Below are positions 1-8,420 of a DNA stretch of 60,588 nt, piece by piece. The number at the start of each line of letters is the position of its first letter. Position 1 is the stretch's first letter. The DNA is from Fibrobacter succinogenes (lineage in GTDB: Bacteria > Fibrobacterota > Fibrobacteria > Fibrobacterales > Fibrobacteraceae), in the NCBI GenBank assembly GCA_902771595.1, contig CACXXH010000016.1:1-60588 (forward strand), read 5' to 3'. Both the position numbers and the translations under genes were made by a program. The notes beneath the pieces were generated by a model. The model was not told the DNA's origin and ran no database searches. It saw nothing but the letters and a program-made list of their open reading frames with translations.

Positions 1-1
1 C

Positions 2-319
2 GTGCACCATGCGCAACTAGTTCGCAATCGTCACATGTATTATGAAAAAATGGATGTTTACCTGATCGAAATCGAGAAGTTCTTTGCCATAGAAGACCGC
101 ACTCCGCCGGAAGAGCGTGAATTGTCTGACAAGGCCGAAATGTTGCCGAACATACTCTACGAGAAACAGGGCTCTTACTTGCAGGGCCAAGAAGATATGG
201 TCAAGGCAATGCTTGCTGAAGGTGTTTCCGTCGATATCGTTATGCGAGTTTCTAAATTCTCCGAAAAAAAAATCCTCAAGTTGCAGGCCGAGATCGCTAG
301 GGAAAGAACAACCGCTTAA
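2..319 (+). CDS. Rpn-family recombination-promoting nuclease/putative transposase, C-terminal part (5' partial)
   Basis: The frame is open at the left edge, so only about the last 105 residues are visible. They match the usual tail of PD-(D/E)XK Rpn/transposase_31 proteins: a charged helical segment, then a short repeat region (YLQGQEDMVKAML) and a final helix-turn-helix-like piece (VSVDIVMRVSKFSEKKILKL). Family members are DNA endonucleases linked to RecA-independent recombination. The catalytic domain would lie to the left of the window and cannot be checked. The gene converges on lrgB with an 11-nt gap. Confidence 0.6.
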   Translation: MHHAQLVRNRHMYYEKMDVYLIEIEKFFAIEDRTPPEERELSDKAEMLPNILYEKQGSYLQGQEDMVKAMLAEGVSVDIVMRVSKFSEKKILKLQAEIARERTTA

Positions 320-329
320 GGGCGAACCG

Positions 330-1019
330 TTAGAACCACGTTACGATTATCGGAGCGACGATTGCAGTGAATAGCCCGGCAAGCCCGATGGAAAGGCTGC
401 TCATCGCTCCCTGCACTTCGCCCATTTCCATGGCCTTGGTGGTCCCGAGCGCATGGCTTGCCGTACCGATGGCGATTCCCTGGGCGACCCTGTTCTTGAT
501 GCGGCAGAACCTGCATACGACGGGTGCCGCGACGGCTCCCGTGATTCCCGTGACCGTGATGGCGATGATGGTGACGGAGGGTATGCCCCCGATTTGCTCG
601 GAGACGACGGAACCCATGGGAATCGTTATGGACTTGGGCAGCAGCGAGAGCATGAGCGTGCGGCCGAGGCCGAACAGTTTGGAGAAGAAGATGACGCATG
701 CGATGGAGGTGAGGCTCCCGATGGCGATGCCCGCGAGGATGGGTTTCCAGAACTGCTTGAGCTTGGAGATTTGCCTATATAGCGGGACGGCGAGCACGAC
801 GGTGGCGGGGGAGAGCAGCACCGAGATATAGTTTCCGCCGATGTTGTAGCTTTCGAGGCTGATGCCGGTCGTAAGCAGGAACCCCACGATGAGCACGTTC
901 GCGATGAGGATGGGGTTTAGTATGGCGAGTTTCCACTTCTTGCTTACGAGGACGCCTATTTCGAAGGCGACGAGCGTGAGGAGGATGCCGAACAGGGGCG
1001 TGTTGACGAGTTCGTTCAT
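330..1019 (-). CDS. lrgB: LrgB family inner-membrane protein
   Basis: A 229-residue, very hydrophobic protein with about six to seven membrane segments. It carries conserved LrgB stretches, including the LLPKSITIPMG region near residues 126-136 and the SHALGTTKA motif near residue 188. LrgB/CidB partners of LrgA/CidA are linked to murein hydrolase control and, in several organisms, to pyruvate or other small-metabolite transport. The start overlaps the end of the lrgA-like gene by 4 nt, so the two are translationally coupled. The substrate here cannot be inferred. Confidence 0.88.
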   Translation of the reverse strand: MNELVNTPLFGILLTLVAFEIGVLVSKKWKLAILNPILIANVLIVGFLLTTGISLESYNIGGNYISVLLSPATVVLAVPLYRQISKLKQFWKPILAGIAIGSLTSIACVIFFSKLFGLGRTLMLSLLPKSITIPMGSVVSEQIGGIPSVTIIAITVTGITGAVAAPVVCRFCRIKNRVAQGIAIGTASHALGTTKAMEMGEVQGAMSSLSIGLAGLFTAIVAPIIVTWF

Positions 1020-1402
1020 TCCTTGCCTCCGTTATTGCGGGCCGTGCCTTCGCGCTTCTCCTGGAGGCGGATGAGGAACTGCGTGGTGAGTCCGCCTGCG
1101 GCGATGGTCACGAGGGTAAATGTGATGCAGAGCACAAGCAGCAGGGGCCATTTCGCGAGGATGTCGTCGCCTACGGCCATGATGGCGATGCTCGGCGGCA
1201 AGAAAAACAGCGCGAGGTGGTTCAGGAAGAATCCCGAGACTCCCGAAATCTGCTCGGGTTTGAGCACCTTGAGGCAGAGGAGAATGAGCAGCAGGACCAT
1301 GCCGATGATGTTCCCCGGGAGGGGGACGCCCACGATACGGTGCAGGAACTCGCCTGCAAGGCAGATGGCAAAGATGATGGCTAGCTGTGACGGTATCCTC
1401 AT
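1016..1402 (-). CDS. lrgA: CidA/LrgA family holin-like membrane protein
   Basis: A small membrane protein with four predicted helices and the typical CidA/LrgA opening (QLAIIFAICLAGEFLHRIV, then PLPGNIIGM). It is thought to act with LrgB in the inner membrane. I prefer the ATG at 1402 (128 residues) because it matches normal family length. A GTG at 1441 in the same frame would add 13 residues; neither start has a clear Shine-Dalgarno site. It overlaps lrgB by 4 nt and is divergent from the SulP gene. Confidence 0.82.
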   Translation of the reverse strand: MRIPSQLAIIFAICLAGEFLHRIVGVPLPGNIIGMVLLLILLCLKVLKPEQISGVSGFFLNHLALFFLPPSIAIMAVGDDILAKWPLLLVLCITFTLVTIAAGGLTTQFLIRLQEKREGTARNNGGKE

Positions 1403-1504
1403 TTCGGCGGGAAATGTAGAAATTATTTTTTTGATTTTCACCCTTAACGGGAATTGTAAAATTTTCTAAATTTGGCCGCGTTCTCTCTCAGAACGGAGTG
1501 CAAA

Positions 1505-3406
1505 ATGACCAACATTCACGCCAAGGAATCCTTCAAGAACTTCCTTTCGGGTGTCAAAGCGACAGTCACCCCGGAATCCGTGAGGGCTCTGCGCAGGGGC
1601 TATACCAAGAAGAACTTCGTGAGCGACCTCATGTCGGGCCTCATCGTGGGTATCCTTGCGCTTCCCCTGGCCATCGCGTTCGCCATCGCCTCGGGCGTGG
1701 GTCCGGAACAGGGTCTCTACACTGCGATTATCGCCGGCTTCACGATTTCCCTCCTGGGCGGTTCCCGCTTCCAGATTGGCGGCCCTACGGGCGCTTTCAT
1801 CGTGATTGTCTATGGCATCGTGAGCCAGTACGGCTACGACGGCCTTGCCTCGGCGACGCTCCTCGCGGGCATTTTGCTCATCATTTTCGGCATCGCGAAG
1901 CTCGGTGCCATCATCAAGTTCATCCCCTACCCGGTGACCGTGGGCTTTACCGCCGGTATCGCCATCATTATCGCGCTTGGCCAGGTCCCGAACTTCTTCG
2001 GGCTGCGTTTCTTGGCCAAGGATCCCGCCGATGCCATCGGCAAGATCAAGCTTTACGCTACTTCTTTCGATACTGTTAATATATATGCCGTGATTGTGGG
2101 CCTCGTGGCGCTCGCCGTCTGCATCCTGTGGCCGAAGATTACCACGAAGGTGCCCGGCTCCCTGATTGCGATTATCGTCGCAACGGTCCTGGTGAAGGTC
2201 CTCGGCTGGGACGACCCGGTGACGGGCCACGGCGTCGTGACCATCGGCATGAAGAACCATATCCCGACCGGCTTCCCGATGCCGCACCTGCCCAATATCA
2301 GCATCGAGATGATGCAGAAGGTGTTCCAGCCGGCACTCACGATTGCGATTCTCGGCGCGATTGAATCCCTGCTTTCGGCGGTCGTTGCCGACGGTATGAC
2401 CAGTACCAAGCACCGCTCCAATACCGAACTTTTCGGCCAGGGCGTGGCGAATATCCTTTCCCCGATTTTTGGCGGTATTCCCGCGACGGGCGCGATTGCC
2501 CGTACCGCGACGAACATCCGTAACGGTGCGGTGAGCCCGATTTCGGGCCTTGTGCATGCGGTGGTGCTCCTGCTTATTATGCTCGTGCTCGGCAAGTATG
2601 CCGAAATGATCCCGATGGCGGCCCTCGCTGCCGTGCTGTTCCAGGTGGCGTTCAACATGTGCGGCTACCGCAGCTTCATCAAGATGTTCAAGGCCCCCAA
2701 GAGCGACGTTATCGTGATGTTGGTGGCCTTCTTCCTCACGGTGATTATCGACCTCACGGTCGCTATCGAAGTGGGCGTGCTGCTGGCCGCCGTGCTGTTC
2801 ATCAAGCGCATGAGCGACGTTTCCGAGATGGAGACGGTGACCGAGGCCCTCAAGGACGACGACGAGGAGGCCGCGCACAACGAACTTTCCCGCCAGGTGC
2901 CGAAGGGCGTGGTGGTCTACGAACTGGCCGGTTCGCTCTTCTTCGGTGCGGTCGACAAGTTCAAGGACACGATGGCCCGCATCTCGGATAAGCCGAAGAT
3001 CCTCATTTTGCGCATGCGCAGCGTTTCGAGTATAGATGCCGCCGGTATCCAGATGATCGAGGATTTGCTCGGCCGTTGCAAGCGCGAAGGCACGCAGCTC
3101 CTGCTCAGTGGCGTGCATGCCCAGCCCGTGGTGGCTTTGACGCGCGCCGGCGTGCTCAAACAGCTTGGTGAAGAGAACGCTCTCGGTAACATTGACGCCG
3201 CCCTGAACCGTGCTCGTGAACTGCTCGGACTGCCGGTGGTCGACTTCGCTCACGAACAGCAGTCCGCTCCGACAGTTTCTTGGGAAAAGAGCCTCGATAG
3301 GCCGTGGATGCCGGAAGAATCCAACGCCGCTGTCGCTGAGGAGACGCCTGAAGTTATTGCCGAAAAAATGATGGATGAGCCCATTGTCAAGATAGAAGAG
3401 AAATAA
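1505..3406 (+). CDS. SulP family inorganic anion transporter with C-terminal STAS domain
   Basis: A 633-residue SLC26/SulP transporter. The membrane part, residues about 40-440, has 10-14 hydrophobic segments and the signature IGGPTGAFIVIVYGIV near residue 100. A cytoplasmic STAS domain follows at about residues 480-590 (VVYELAGSLFFGAVDKF; SSIDAAGIQMIEDLL). Relatives carry sulfate, bicarbonate or dicarboxylates, and the sequence does not decide which. The C-terminus is a 40-residue acidic tail. The ATG at 1505 is chosen over an upstream TTG at 1472 because it fits the family start. The gene appears to be transcribed alone. Confidence 0.9.
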   Translation: MTNIHAKESFKNFLSGVKATVTPESVRALRRGYTKKNFVSDLMSGLIVGILALPLAIAFAIASGVGPEQGLYTAIIAGFTISLLGGSRFQIGGPTGAFIVIVYGIVSQYGYDGLASATLLAGILLIIFGIAKLGAIIKFIPYPVTVGFTAGIAIIIALGQVPNFFGLRFLAKDPADAIGKIKLYATSFDTVNIYAVIVGLVALAVCILWPKITTKVPGSLIAIIVATVLVKVLGWDDPVTGHGVVTIGMKNHIPTGFPMPHLPNISIEMMQKVFQPALTIAILGAIESLLSAVVADGMTSTKHRSNTELFGQGVANILSPIFGGIPATGAIARTATNIRNGAVSPISGLVHAVVLLLIMLVLGKYAEMIPMAALAAVLFQVAFNMCGYRSFIKMFKAPKSDVIVMLVAFFLTVIIDLTVAIEVGVLLAAVLFIKRMSDVSEMETVTEALKDDDEEAAHNELSRQVPKGVVVYELAGSLFFGAVDKFKDTMARISDKPKILILRMRSVSSIDAAGIQMIEDLLGRCKREGTQLLLSGVHAQPVVALTRAGVLKQLGEENALGNIDAALNRARELLGLPVVDFAHEQQSAPTVSWEKSLDRPWMPEESNAAVAEETPEVIAEKMMDEPIVKIEEK

Positions 3407-3516
3407 CTTTTCTGTTTTTTTTGTGACATTCATGTGTTTTTCGGGGGGATTTGTCTCGTTCCGCCCTTTTTACGAATAGATGTTTGTGAGCCCAGTCTCA
3501 GTGTGATTCCCGTTAC

Positions 3517-3545
3517 TTGTAATTAGATTTTTTCCATTCTATATT
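3517..3545 (+). promoter_or_regulatory. sigma70-like promoter for the 34-codon membrane peptide
   Basis: TTGTAA at 3517-3522 and TATATT at 3540-3545 are separated by exactly 17 nt. Transcription would start near 3552, about 25 nt before the ATG of the small ORF at 3577. The boxes are seen in the sequence; their activity is inferred. Confidence 0.55.
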
Positions 3546-3576
3546 AGAGTTACGAACAAAACAAAAGGGAATCTGG

Positions 3577-3681
3577 ATGAAAGCACAAATTATGAAAGAC
3601 CTCGCCTCCACCACGTTCTTCGCCAACTTCATGGTCGCCTTTATGGGCGTTACCTTATTTTTGCTGACTAATTTTACGTAA
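3577..3681 (+). CDS. 34-residue single-pass membrane peptide, function unknown
   Basis: This short ORF starts at ATG 3577 behind a purine-rich AAAAGGGA stretch at 3563-3570 and ends with TAA at 3679-3681. The peptide has a short basic N-terminus (MKAQIMKDL) and one hydrophobic helix at about residues 14-32, so it should insert in the inner membrane. It sits alone between the SulP gene and sufD, with a promoter candidate at 3517-3545 and a strong terminator at 3706-3739. That makes it a complete small transcription unit, which argues against chance. I recognise no family. Confidence 0.6.
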   Translation: MKAQIMKDLASTTFFANFMVAFMGVTLFLLTNFT

Positions 3682-3705
3682 TAACTCTCAATCAAGACCC
3701 CCCCC

Positions 3706-3739
3706 AAAAAAGGAACGGCCTGTGTGCCGTTCCTTTTTT
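3706..3739. terminator. bidirectional intrinsic terminator
   Basis: A perfect 14-bp inverted repeat (A6 GGAACGGC / GCCGTTCC T6) with a 6-nt loop, carrying A- and T-runs at its ends. It can end the small membrane peptide transcript on the plus strand and sufD on the minus strand. Confidence 0.88.
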
Positions 3740-3756
3740 AATTTGTGCGAGTTCCG

Positions 3757-4734
3757 CTATTGCAGGATCTGTAGCAGCCGCTTCTTGGCGGGGGAGTCGG
3801 GCAGCGGGTAGAACAACTCGCGCGCGAAGCTCGATATGAGCATCATCTTTGCTTTTTCCGGAGGGATTCCGCGGCTAACGAGGTAGAACATCTGATCTGC
3901 GTCGAGTTCGCCTACGGTATTGCCGTGCGTGCATTCCACGTCGTCGTGGTAAATCTTGAGCACGGGCTTCACGGAGACGGAGCTGTCTTCCGAGAGGAGG
4001 ATGGTGTTCACGAGCTGGCTGGAATACGCCTTGGTGCATCCGTTCCCTACGACGACGCTGCCGTCGTAGCTTGCGCGGGAACTGCCGTCGAGCAGGTTGC
4101 GCGAGAACTGTACGCTTGTCGTCTCGGGGGAGTCGTGGTAGATGTGCAACCTGTGGTGGCTCTCCGACGTCCCGTCGAGGATGTTCAGGGTGCGGATTTC
4201 GAAATGGGCGCCGGCCCCGCGCAGGTGGCAGTCGAGGCTCACGCGTGAAATGCCGTTCCCGCGTTCGATGCTCGAAAAGCGCACGTTGGAACCTGCCGCC
4301 TGCTCAATGTTGAAGTGGCGGAACCTGAGGGGGAGGTCGTTCGCCGGATTGGCGAAGAAAATCTCCACGTCGGCGCCTTCACCCACATGGAGGTCGAAGC
4401 GTTCGGCGTCGAGGGCGTGCATCACCTTGTTGTCGAGAATCTCGAAGCTGGCCTTCGCGTTCTTGCCGATGTTCAGCACGGTGCGACCGAAGTCGTTGTT
4501 GCACTTCAGGAGCGCCATCTCGCTGTCGCCGTCGGCGATGCTCCTCTCGAGCGTGCGGGCGTTGCTTGCAATCGGGAGGAGGGCCGCGAAATCGTTTTCG
4601 CTAGAAAAGTCTTCGGCGCAGGCGCATGCGTCCGGAAATTCCGGCGTAGGAATTTTTGAAACGGGGAAGAACGTCCACAGTTCGTTGTTCCTGCGGGGCA
4701 TTCCCAGTTGCTTTATGCGGGAGATTGCGTCCAT
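3757..4734 (-). CDS. sufD: Fe-S cluster assembly protein SufD
   Basis: A 325-residue SufB/SufD-family beta-helix protein. The diagnostic C-terminal part is present: PVLKIYHDDVECTHGNTVGELD, then QMFYLVSRGIPPEKAK. SufD works with SufB and the ATPase SufC as the scaffold that builds and delivers Fe-S clusters. The protein is shorter than typical SufD (about 400-430 residues) through a reduced N-terminal part. Its start overlaps the stop of sufC by one base, so the two are coupled. No sufB or sufS is visible in this window. Confidence 0.9.
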   Translation of the reverse strand: MDAISRIKQLGMPRRNNELWTFFPVSKIPTPEFPDACACAEDFSSENDFAALLPIASNARTLERSIADGDSEMALLKCNNDFGRTVLNIGKNAKASFEILDNKVMHALDAERFDLHVGEGADVEIFFANPANDLPLRFRHFNIEQAAGSNVRFSSIERGNGISRVSLDCHLRGAGAHFEIRTLNILDGTSESHHRLHIYHDSPETTSVQFSRNLLDGSSRASYDGSVVVGNGCTKAYSSQLVNTILLSEDSSVSVKPVLKIYHDDVECTHGNTVGELDADQMFYLVSRGIPPEKAKMMLISSFARELFYPLPDSPAKKRLLQILQ

Positions 4735-5480
4735 TACTTCTCCTCGATCCAGTCGTAGCCCTGTTCTTCAAGCTTGAGGGCGAGTTCCGGCCCGCCGCTC
4801 AGGATGATTTTCCCGTGGCGCAGCACGTGCACGTAGGTGGGCTTGATGTAGTCGAGAAGCCTCTGGTAGTGCGTCACGAGGATTACCGCCTTTTCCGGGC
4901 TCATGATGTGGTTGATTCCGTTTGCGACGATGCGGAGCGCGTCGATGTCGAGGCCGGAGTCCGTTTCGTCGAGGAAACTCACCTTCGGGTCGAGAATCGC
5001 CATCTGGAGGATTTCGTTACGCTTCTTTTCGCCGCCGGAGTAGCCTTCGTTCACGCCGCGGTCGCGATAGCGCTCGTCCATTTCGAGCAGTTCCATCTTT
5101 TCTTCGCAGAGTTTCTTGAATTCTTCGTCGCCGATTTCAGGGAGCCCGAGGTAGGCGCGCTTGCTGTTGAGCGCCATCTTCAGGAATTCCACGTTGTTCA
5201 CGCCCGGGATTTCGGTCGGGTACTGCGTGCTGATGAACAGCCCGGAGTTCGCGCGTTCGCTGATTTCCATTTCGAGCAGGTTCTTGCCGTCGAGTTCCAC
5301 GGAACCGTCGTCCACTTTATATGCGGGGTGGCCCATGATGACTTTAGAAAGGGTACTCTTGCCCGAGCCGTTCGGACCCATGATGGCGTGGACTTCGCCG
5401 GGTCTCACCTCGAGGTTTATTCCCTTCAGGATCTGCGTCCCGTCTTCGATGCTTGCTTTGAGGTTCTTGATAGATAGCAT
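4734..5480 (-). CDS. sufC: Fe-S cluster assembly ATPase SufC
   Basis: A 248-residue ABC-type ATPase with all motifs: Walker A GPNGSGKST near residue 35, Q-loop near TQYPTEIPGV, signature YSGGEKKRNEI, and Walker B with the SufC-type FLDETDSGLD. SufC drives conformational change of the SufBD scaffold during Fe-S cluster assembly in the cytoplasm. It lies 4 nt downstream of dnaG and overlaps sufD by one base, so all three are probably on one message. The usual upstream neighbour sufB is absent. Confidence 0.95.
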   Translation of the reverse strand: MLSIKNLKASIEDGTQILKGINLEVRPGEVHAIMGPNGSGKSTLSKVIMGHPAYKVDDGSVELDGKNLLEMEISERANSGLFISTQYPTEIPGVNNVEFLKMALNSKRAYLGLPEIGDEEFKKLCEEKMELLEMDERYRDRGVNEGYSGGEKKRNEILQMAILDPKVSFLDETDSGLDIDALRIVANGINHIMSPEKAVILVTHYQRLLDYIKPTYVHVLRHGKIILSGGPELALKLEEQGYDWIEEK

Positions 5481-5484
5481 GTTT

Positions 5485-7404
5485 TTATCCTTGTGTGGCG
5501 GCTAGGATGGGTATAAGTGCTTTTTTGCTCGAGATGACTTGGTCGGCGAGCGTGTCGATGGAAAGCCGGCCTTCCTTGTACTGTCTGTCGAGTTTTTCCA
5601 TGTTCTGCATGAACTTGTTCAGGTCCATGCGCTTTTGTACGCCTTCGGGCGTGTCGAGCGCGATTGTCTTGCGGAAACGGTCGCACAGCCTGAAGGTGAG
5701 CACCATGAGGCTTTCGTAGAGTTCGATGATTTCTTTCGGGGGTGTCCACGATTCTTCGGGCAGTTTTTCCATGAACTGCTTGAGTAGTGGAGATAGCTGC
5801 TCGTACAGGACTCTCGGGGAGAAGTATCCCGTTTCGCTGTAGATTGCGATAATCGTGTTCACGAATTCCTCGATGAGGGAGGATTCGAAGAACTGTATCC
5901 CGCTGGCGGCAAGTTCTACGTCGAAATATTCGCAGGCGCGGTCTATCAGGGTGGGGTTGCTCACGAGCAGGTTCGCGAATCTTATTTCGACCGGCGGGAG
6001 GATTTCCCACGGGACGCGCTCGGGCTCGGGGGCCGGCGGCATTTCACCGTATTCCGCAAGTTCTGGGCTTGGCTGCGGTTGGGGCGCGGGAGCCTTGGGC
6101 GCCCTCTGCGGCTTGATGCTCTGTATGCCTTCCAGCGAGCGGGTGGTGTTGAAACGTTCCGAGATGAGCTTCACATACTGGTTGCGCAGTTCGCTGTCCT
6201 GGATGCTCTTGACGATGGACTTGACGTAGGTGACAAACGAGGCTCGCGATTCGATACTGCTTAGATCTTTTTTGCGGGCGAGATAGCTGAGCCAGTCTTC
6301 GGCATTTTTCAGTTGCTCGCGAAAGGCATCGGCACCCTGTTCGTTCACGAAGTTGTCGGGGTCTATCTTGGTGCCGTCGGGGCGCGAGAGCGCAAAAATT
6401 CTTGGGTTGATGCCTTTGGGAAGTACGATTTCCAGCGAGCGCATTGTCGCCTTTTGGCCTGCGGCATCACCGTCAAATACGAGGTAGGCGGTTTTCGCGT
6501 AGCGGGCGAGGATGCTCGCGTGGATTTCGGTAAGGGCGGTGCCCGATGCAGCGACGACGTTCTGTACGCCACCCTGGTAAAGGCTGATGAGGTCGAAGTA
6601 GCCTTCGACGATGATGACCGCATCTTCCTTGGAGATGGCAGCGCGGCTGTGGTTGAGTCCGAATAGGATTTCGCTCTTGTTGTAGAGGGCGGTATCCGGA
6701 CTGTTCATGTACTTGGGGCGTTCGAAGCCTTCCTGCTTGGGAGCGAGGTCGCGCCCGCCGAAGGCGACGACAACTCCTGACTGGTTCTGAATGGCAATCA
6801 TCAGACGGTCGCGGAACTTGTCCGAGATGCCACCGTTCTGCTTTTCGGTGGCTAGGCCCGCCTTCACGCAGTCGCGGGGCGAAAAGCCGTTCTTCGCCGC
6901 ATAGGCGATAAAGTTTTCACGCCCGTCGGGGGCATAGCCGATGTGGAATTCCTTGCGCGTCTTCTCGCTGACGCTCCGCTTGGCGAGGTACTCGAGTGCC
7001 TTGGGGCTGAGCGTGAGTTGCTGCTCGAACCATTCGCAGGCGAGTTCGTTCAGCTTGCGGACCATCGCGCGTTCTTCGGTGACCTCGGCATTTTCCTTCG
7101 ACGTGAATTTCGGGAGGTCGAAACCCACGAAGTTTGCGACCCATTCCACCGCACCGTTGAAGTCAATTTTTTCGTATTCTTGTACGAATTTGAACACATC
7201 GCCGCCGGCACCGCACGCAAAACACTTGTAGTAGCCTGCGGTTGGGTTCACATTCATGGAGGGGGAATGGTCGTCGTGGAAGGGGCATACGCCCACGTAG
7301 CGGTTCGTACCCGTGCGCTTCAGCGGCAAAAACTGCTGAATCACAAGCGAAATATCCGCTTGCGACTTGAGCTGCTGAATGACTTCGTTAGGGTAGAACG
7401 GCAT
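5485..7404 (-). CDS. dnaG: DNA primase DnaG
   Basis: A 639-residue primase that makes RNA primers for replication. The CHC2 zinc finger is intact (C40, H43, C61, C64). The catalytic core follows, with Toprim motifs VEGYFDLISL near residue 268 and FDGDAAGQ near residue 317. A Pro/Ala-rich linker at about 430-460 precedes the C-terminal helical region, which would bind the DnaB helicase. Start ATG 7404. It is the first gene of an apparent dnaG-sufC-sufD unit and is divergent from the FISUMP array. Confidence 0.96.
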   Translation of the reverse strand: MPFYPNEVIQQLKSQADISLVIQQFLPLKRTGTNRYVGVCPFHDDHSPSMNVNPTAGYYKCFACGAGGDVFKFVQEYEKIDFNGAVEWVANFVGFDLPKFTSKENAEVTEERAMVRKLNELACEWFEQQLTLSPKALEYLAKRSVSEKTRKEFHIGYAPDGRENFIAYAAKNGFSPRDCVKAGLATEKQNGGISDKFRDRLMIAIQNQSGVVVAFGGRDLAPKQEGFERPKYMNSPDTALYNKSEILFGLNHSRAAISKEDAVIIVEGYFDLISLYQGGVQNVVAASGTALTEIHASILARYAKTAYLVFDGDAAGQKATMRSLEIVLPKGINPRIFALSRPDGTKIDPDNFVNEQGADAFREQLKNAEDWLSYLARKKDLSSIESRASFVTYVKSIVKSIQDSELRNQYVKLISERFNTTRSLEGIQSIKPQRAPKAPAPQPQPSPELAEYGEMPPAPEPERVPWEILPPVEIRFANLLVSNPTLIDRACEYFDVELAASGIQFFESSLIEEFVNTIIAIYSETGYFSPRVLYEQLSPLLKQFMEKLPEESWTPPKEIIELYESLMVLTFRLCDRFRKTIALDTPEGVQKRMDLNKFMQNMEKLDRQYKEGRLSIDTLADQVISSKKALIPILAATQG

Positions 7405-7533
7405 GCCGCCAAATTTAGAAAAATGCAGGTTGGAACATGTAAATCGCGCTTCTTATTCTATCCTATATGCCCGAAGGCTGAAAAAAATGCTTATTTTTTT
7501 CCTGCGTGTTGATTGCTGACTTAAGGAGGAGTT

Positions 7534-8412
7534 GTGCTTCTGAAAAAGGGATTTGTTTTTGCGGGTTGCCTTGTGGCTTTTTTGTCCCTTGCGGCCTGCG
7601 GTGACGACGATAGCGATTTTGCGACTCGGCCTTCGGGCGATTCGTCGTCTAGTGCGTGCGAGGACTGCGATGACGGGTCTTCATCCAGCGTCAAGTCGAG
7701 TAGCAGTTCGGCGAAGTCGTCTTCGGCTATGTCGGTGACTTTAGCAACGCCGTGTAAAACCGAAAGCGAAGATAACTGCAAATACGGTGAGTTGGTAGAC
7801 GACCGCGATGGTCAGACTTACAAGACGGTAAAAATTGGTGACCAGTGGTGGATGGCGGAGAACCTGAACTACGAGTACATGATTAAGAAGGAAGACAGTG
7901 ATCAGTACAAAGCATTTGACTGCTATTGTAATCATGAAAACCGCGAGATATATGGCTGCTATTATACCTGGGCTGTGGCCATGGACAGTGCGGCATTGTT
8001 TTCGAAGAACGGTAAGGATTGCGGCTTTGGCAAGACCTGTTCGCCGACATACCCTGTGCGCGGGGTTTGTCCTGAAGGCTGGCATTTGCCCAGCTCCAGT
8101 GAATGGAATACGCTGTTTGCTGTCATGGATTCCATCCCTTATGCGATGCAGGCGAGGGGAATAGAGAAGTGGCCCGATGCGACAGATGCCTTCGGTTTCT
8201 CCGCTCGACCTGCTGGTGACGCCGTTATTCCTGCTTTCACCTTTCCCGGATCCAATGCCGGTTTCTGGAGTTCCGTCGAGTATGATAGCGATAACCCTGA
8301 GATGAATGTCAAGTTTGCTGACTATTGGTACTTGCGTGTAGATCTGGCGGCTATTGCCATCGGCGGCGGGGGCAAGCCCAGCGGTCGCTCTGTCCGTTGT
8401 GTTAAGGATTAG
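7534..8412 (+). CDS. FISUMP-domain lipoprotein, array copy 1
   Basis: A 292-residue predicted lipoprotein. The start is GTG 7534, behind a strong AGGAGG at 7524-7529. The signal peptide ends in lipobox LAAC with Cys22, then an acidic stretch and a serine-rich linker to about residue 67. The FISUMP domain, about residues 83-292, has the hallmarks QTYKTVKIGDQWWMAENLNY, VCPEGWHLPSSSEW, GFSARPAG, FWSS and the final SVRCVKD. FISUMP has no established biochemical role; many copies are secreted or surface-anchored in Fibrobacter. The stop TAG shares bases with the Shine-Dalgarno of the next copy. This copy has a divergent leader compared with the next three. Confidence 0.92.
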   Translation: MLLKKGFVFAGCLVAFLSLAACGDDDSDFATRPSGDSSSSACEDCDDGSSSSVKSSSSSAKSSSAMSVTLATPCKTESEDNCKYGELVDDRDGQTYKTVKIGDQWWMAENLNYEYMIKKEDSDQYKAFDCYCNHENREIYGCYYTWAVAMDSAALFSKNGKDCGFGKTCSPTYPVRGVCPEGWHLPSSSEWNTLFAVMDSIPYAMQARGIEKWPDATDAFGFSARPAGDAVIPAFTFPGSNAGFWSSVEYDSDNPEMNVKFADYWYLRVDLAAIAIGGGGKPSGRSVRCVKD

Positions 8413-8420
8413 GAGGAAAT

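Noticed and set aside
1466..3433. Long minus-strand open frame (655 codons) opposite the SulP gene
   Set aside because: Its translation is low-complexity, His/Arg-rich and lacks family motifs, as expected for the antisense of GC-rich coding sequence. The plus strand has clear SulP and STAS motifs.
3513..3707. 64-codon minus-strand frame covering the small membrane peptide
   Set aside because: It runs over the promoter and terminator arms of the plus-strand unit and has no ribosome site or protein-like pattern.
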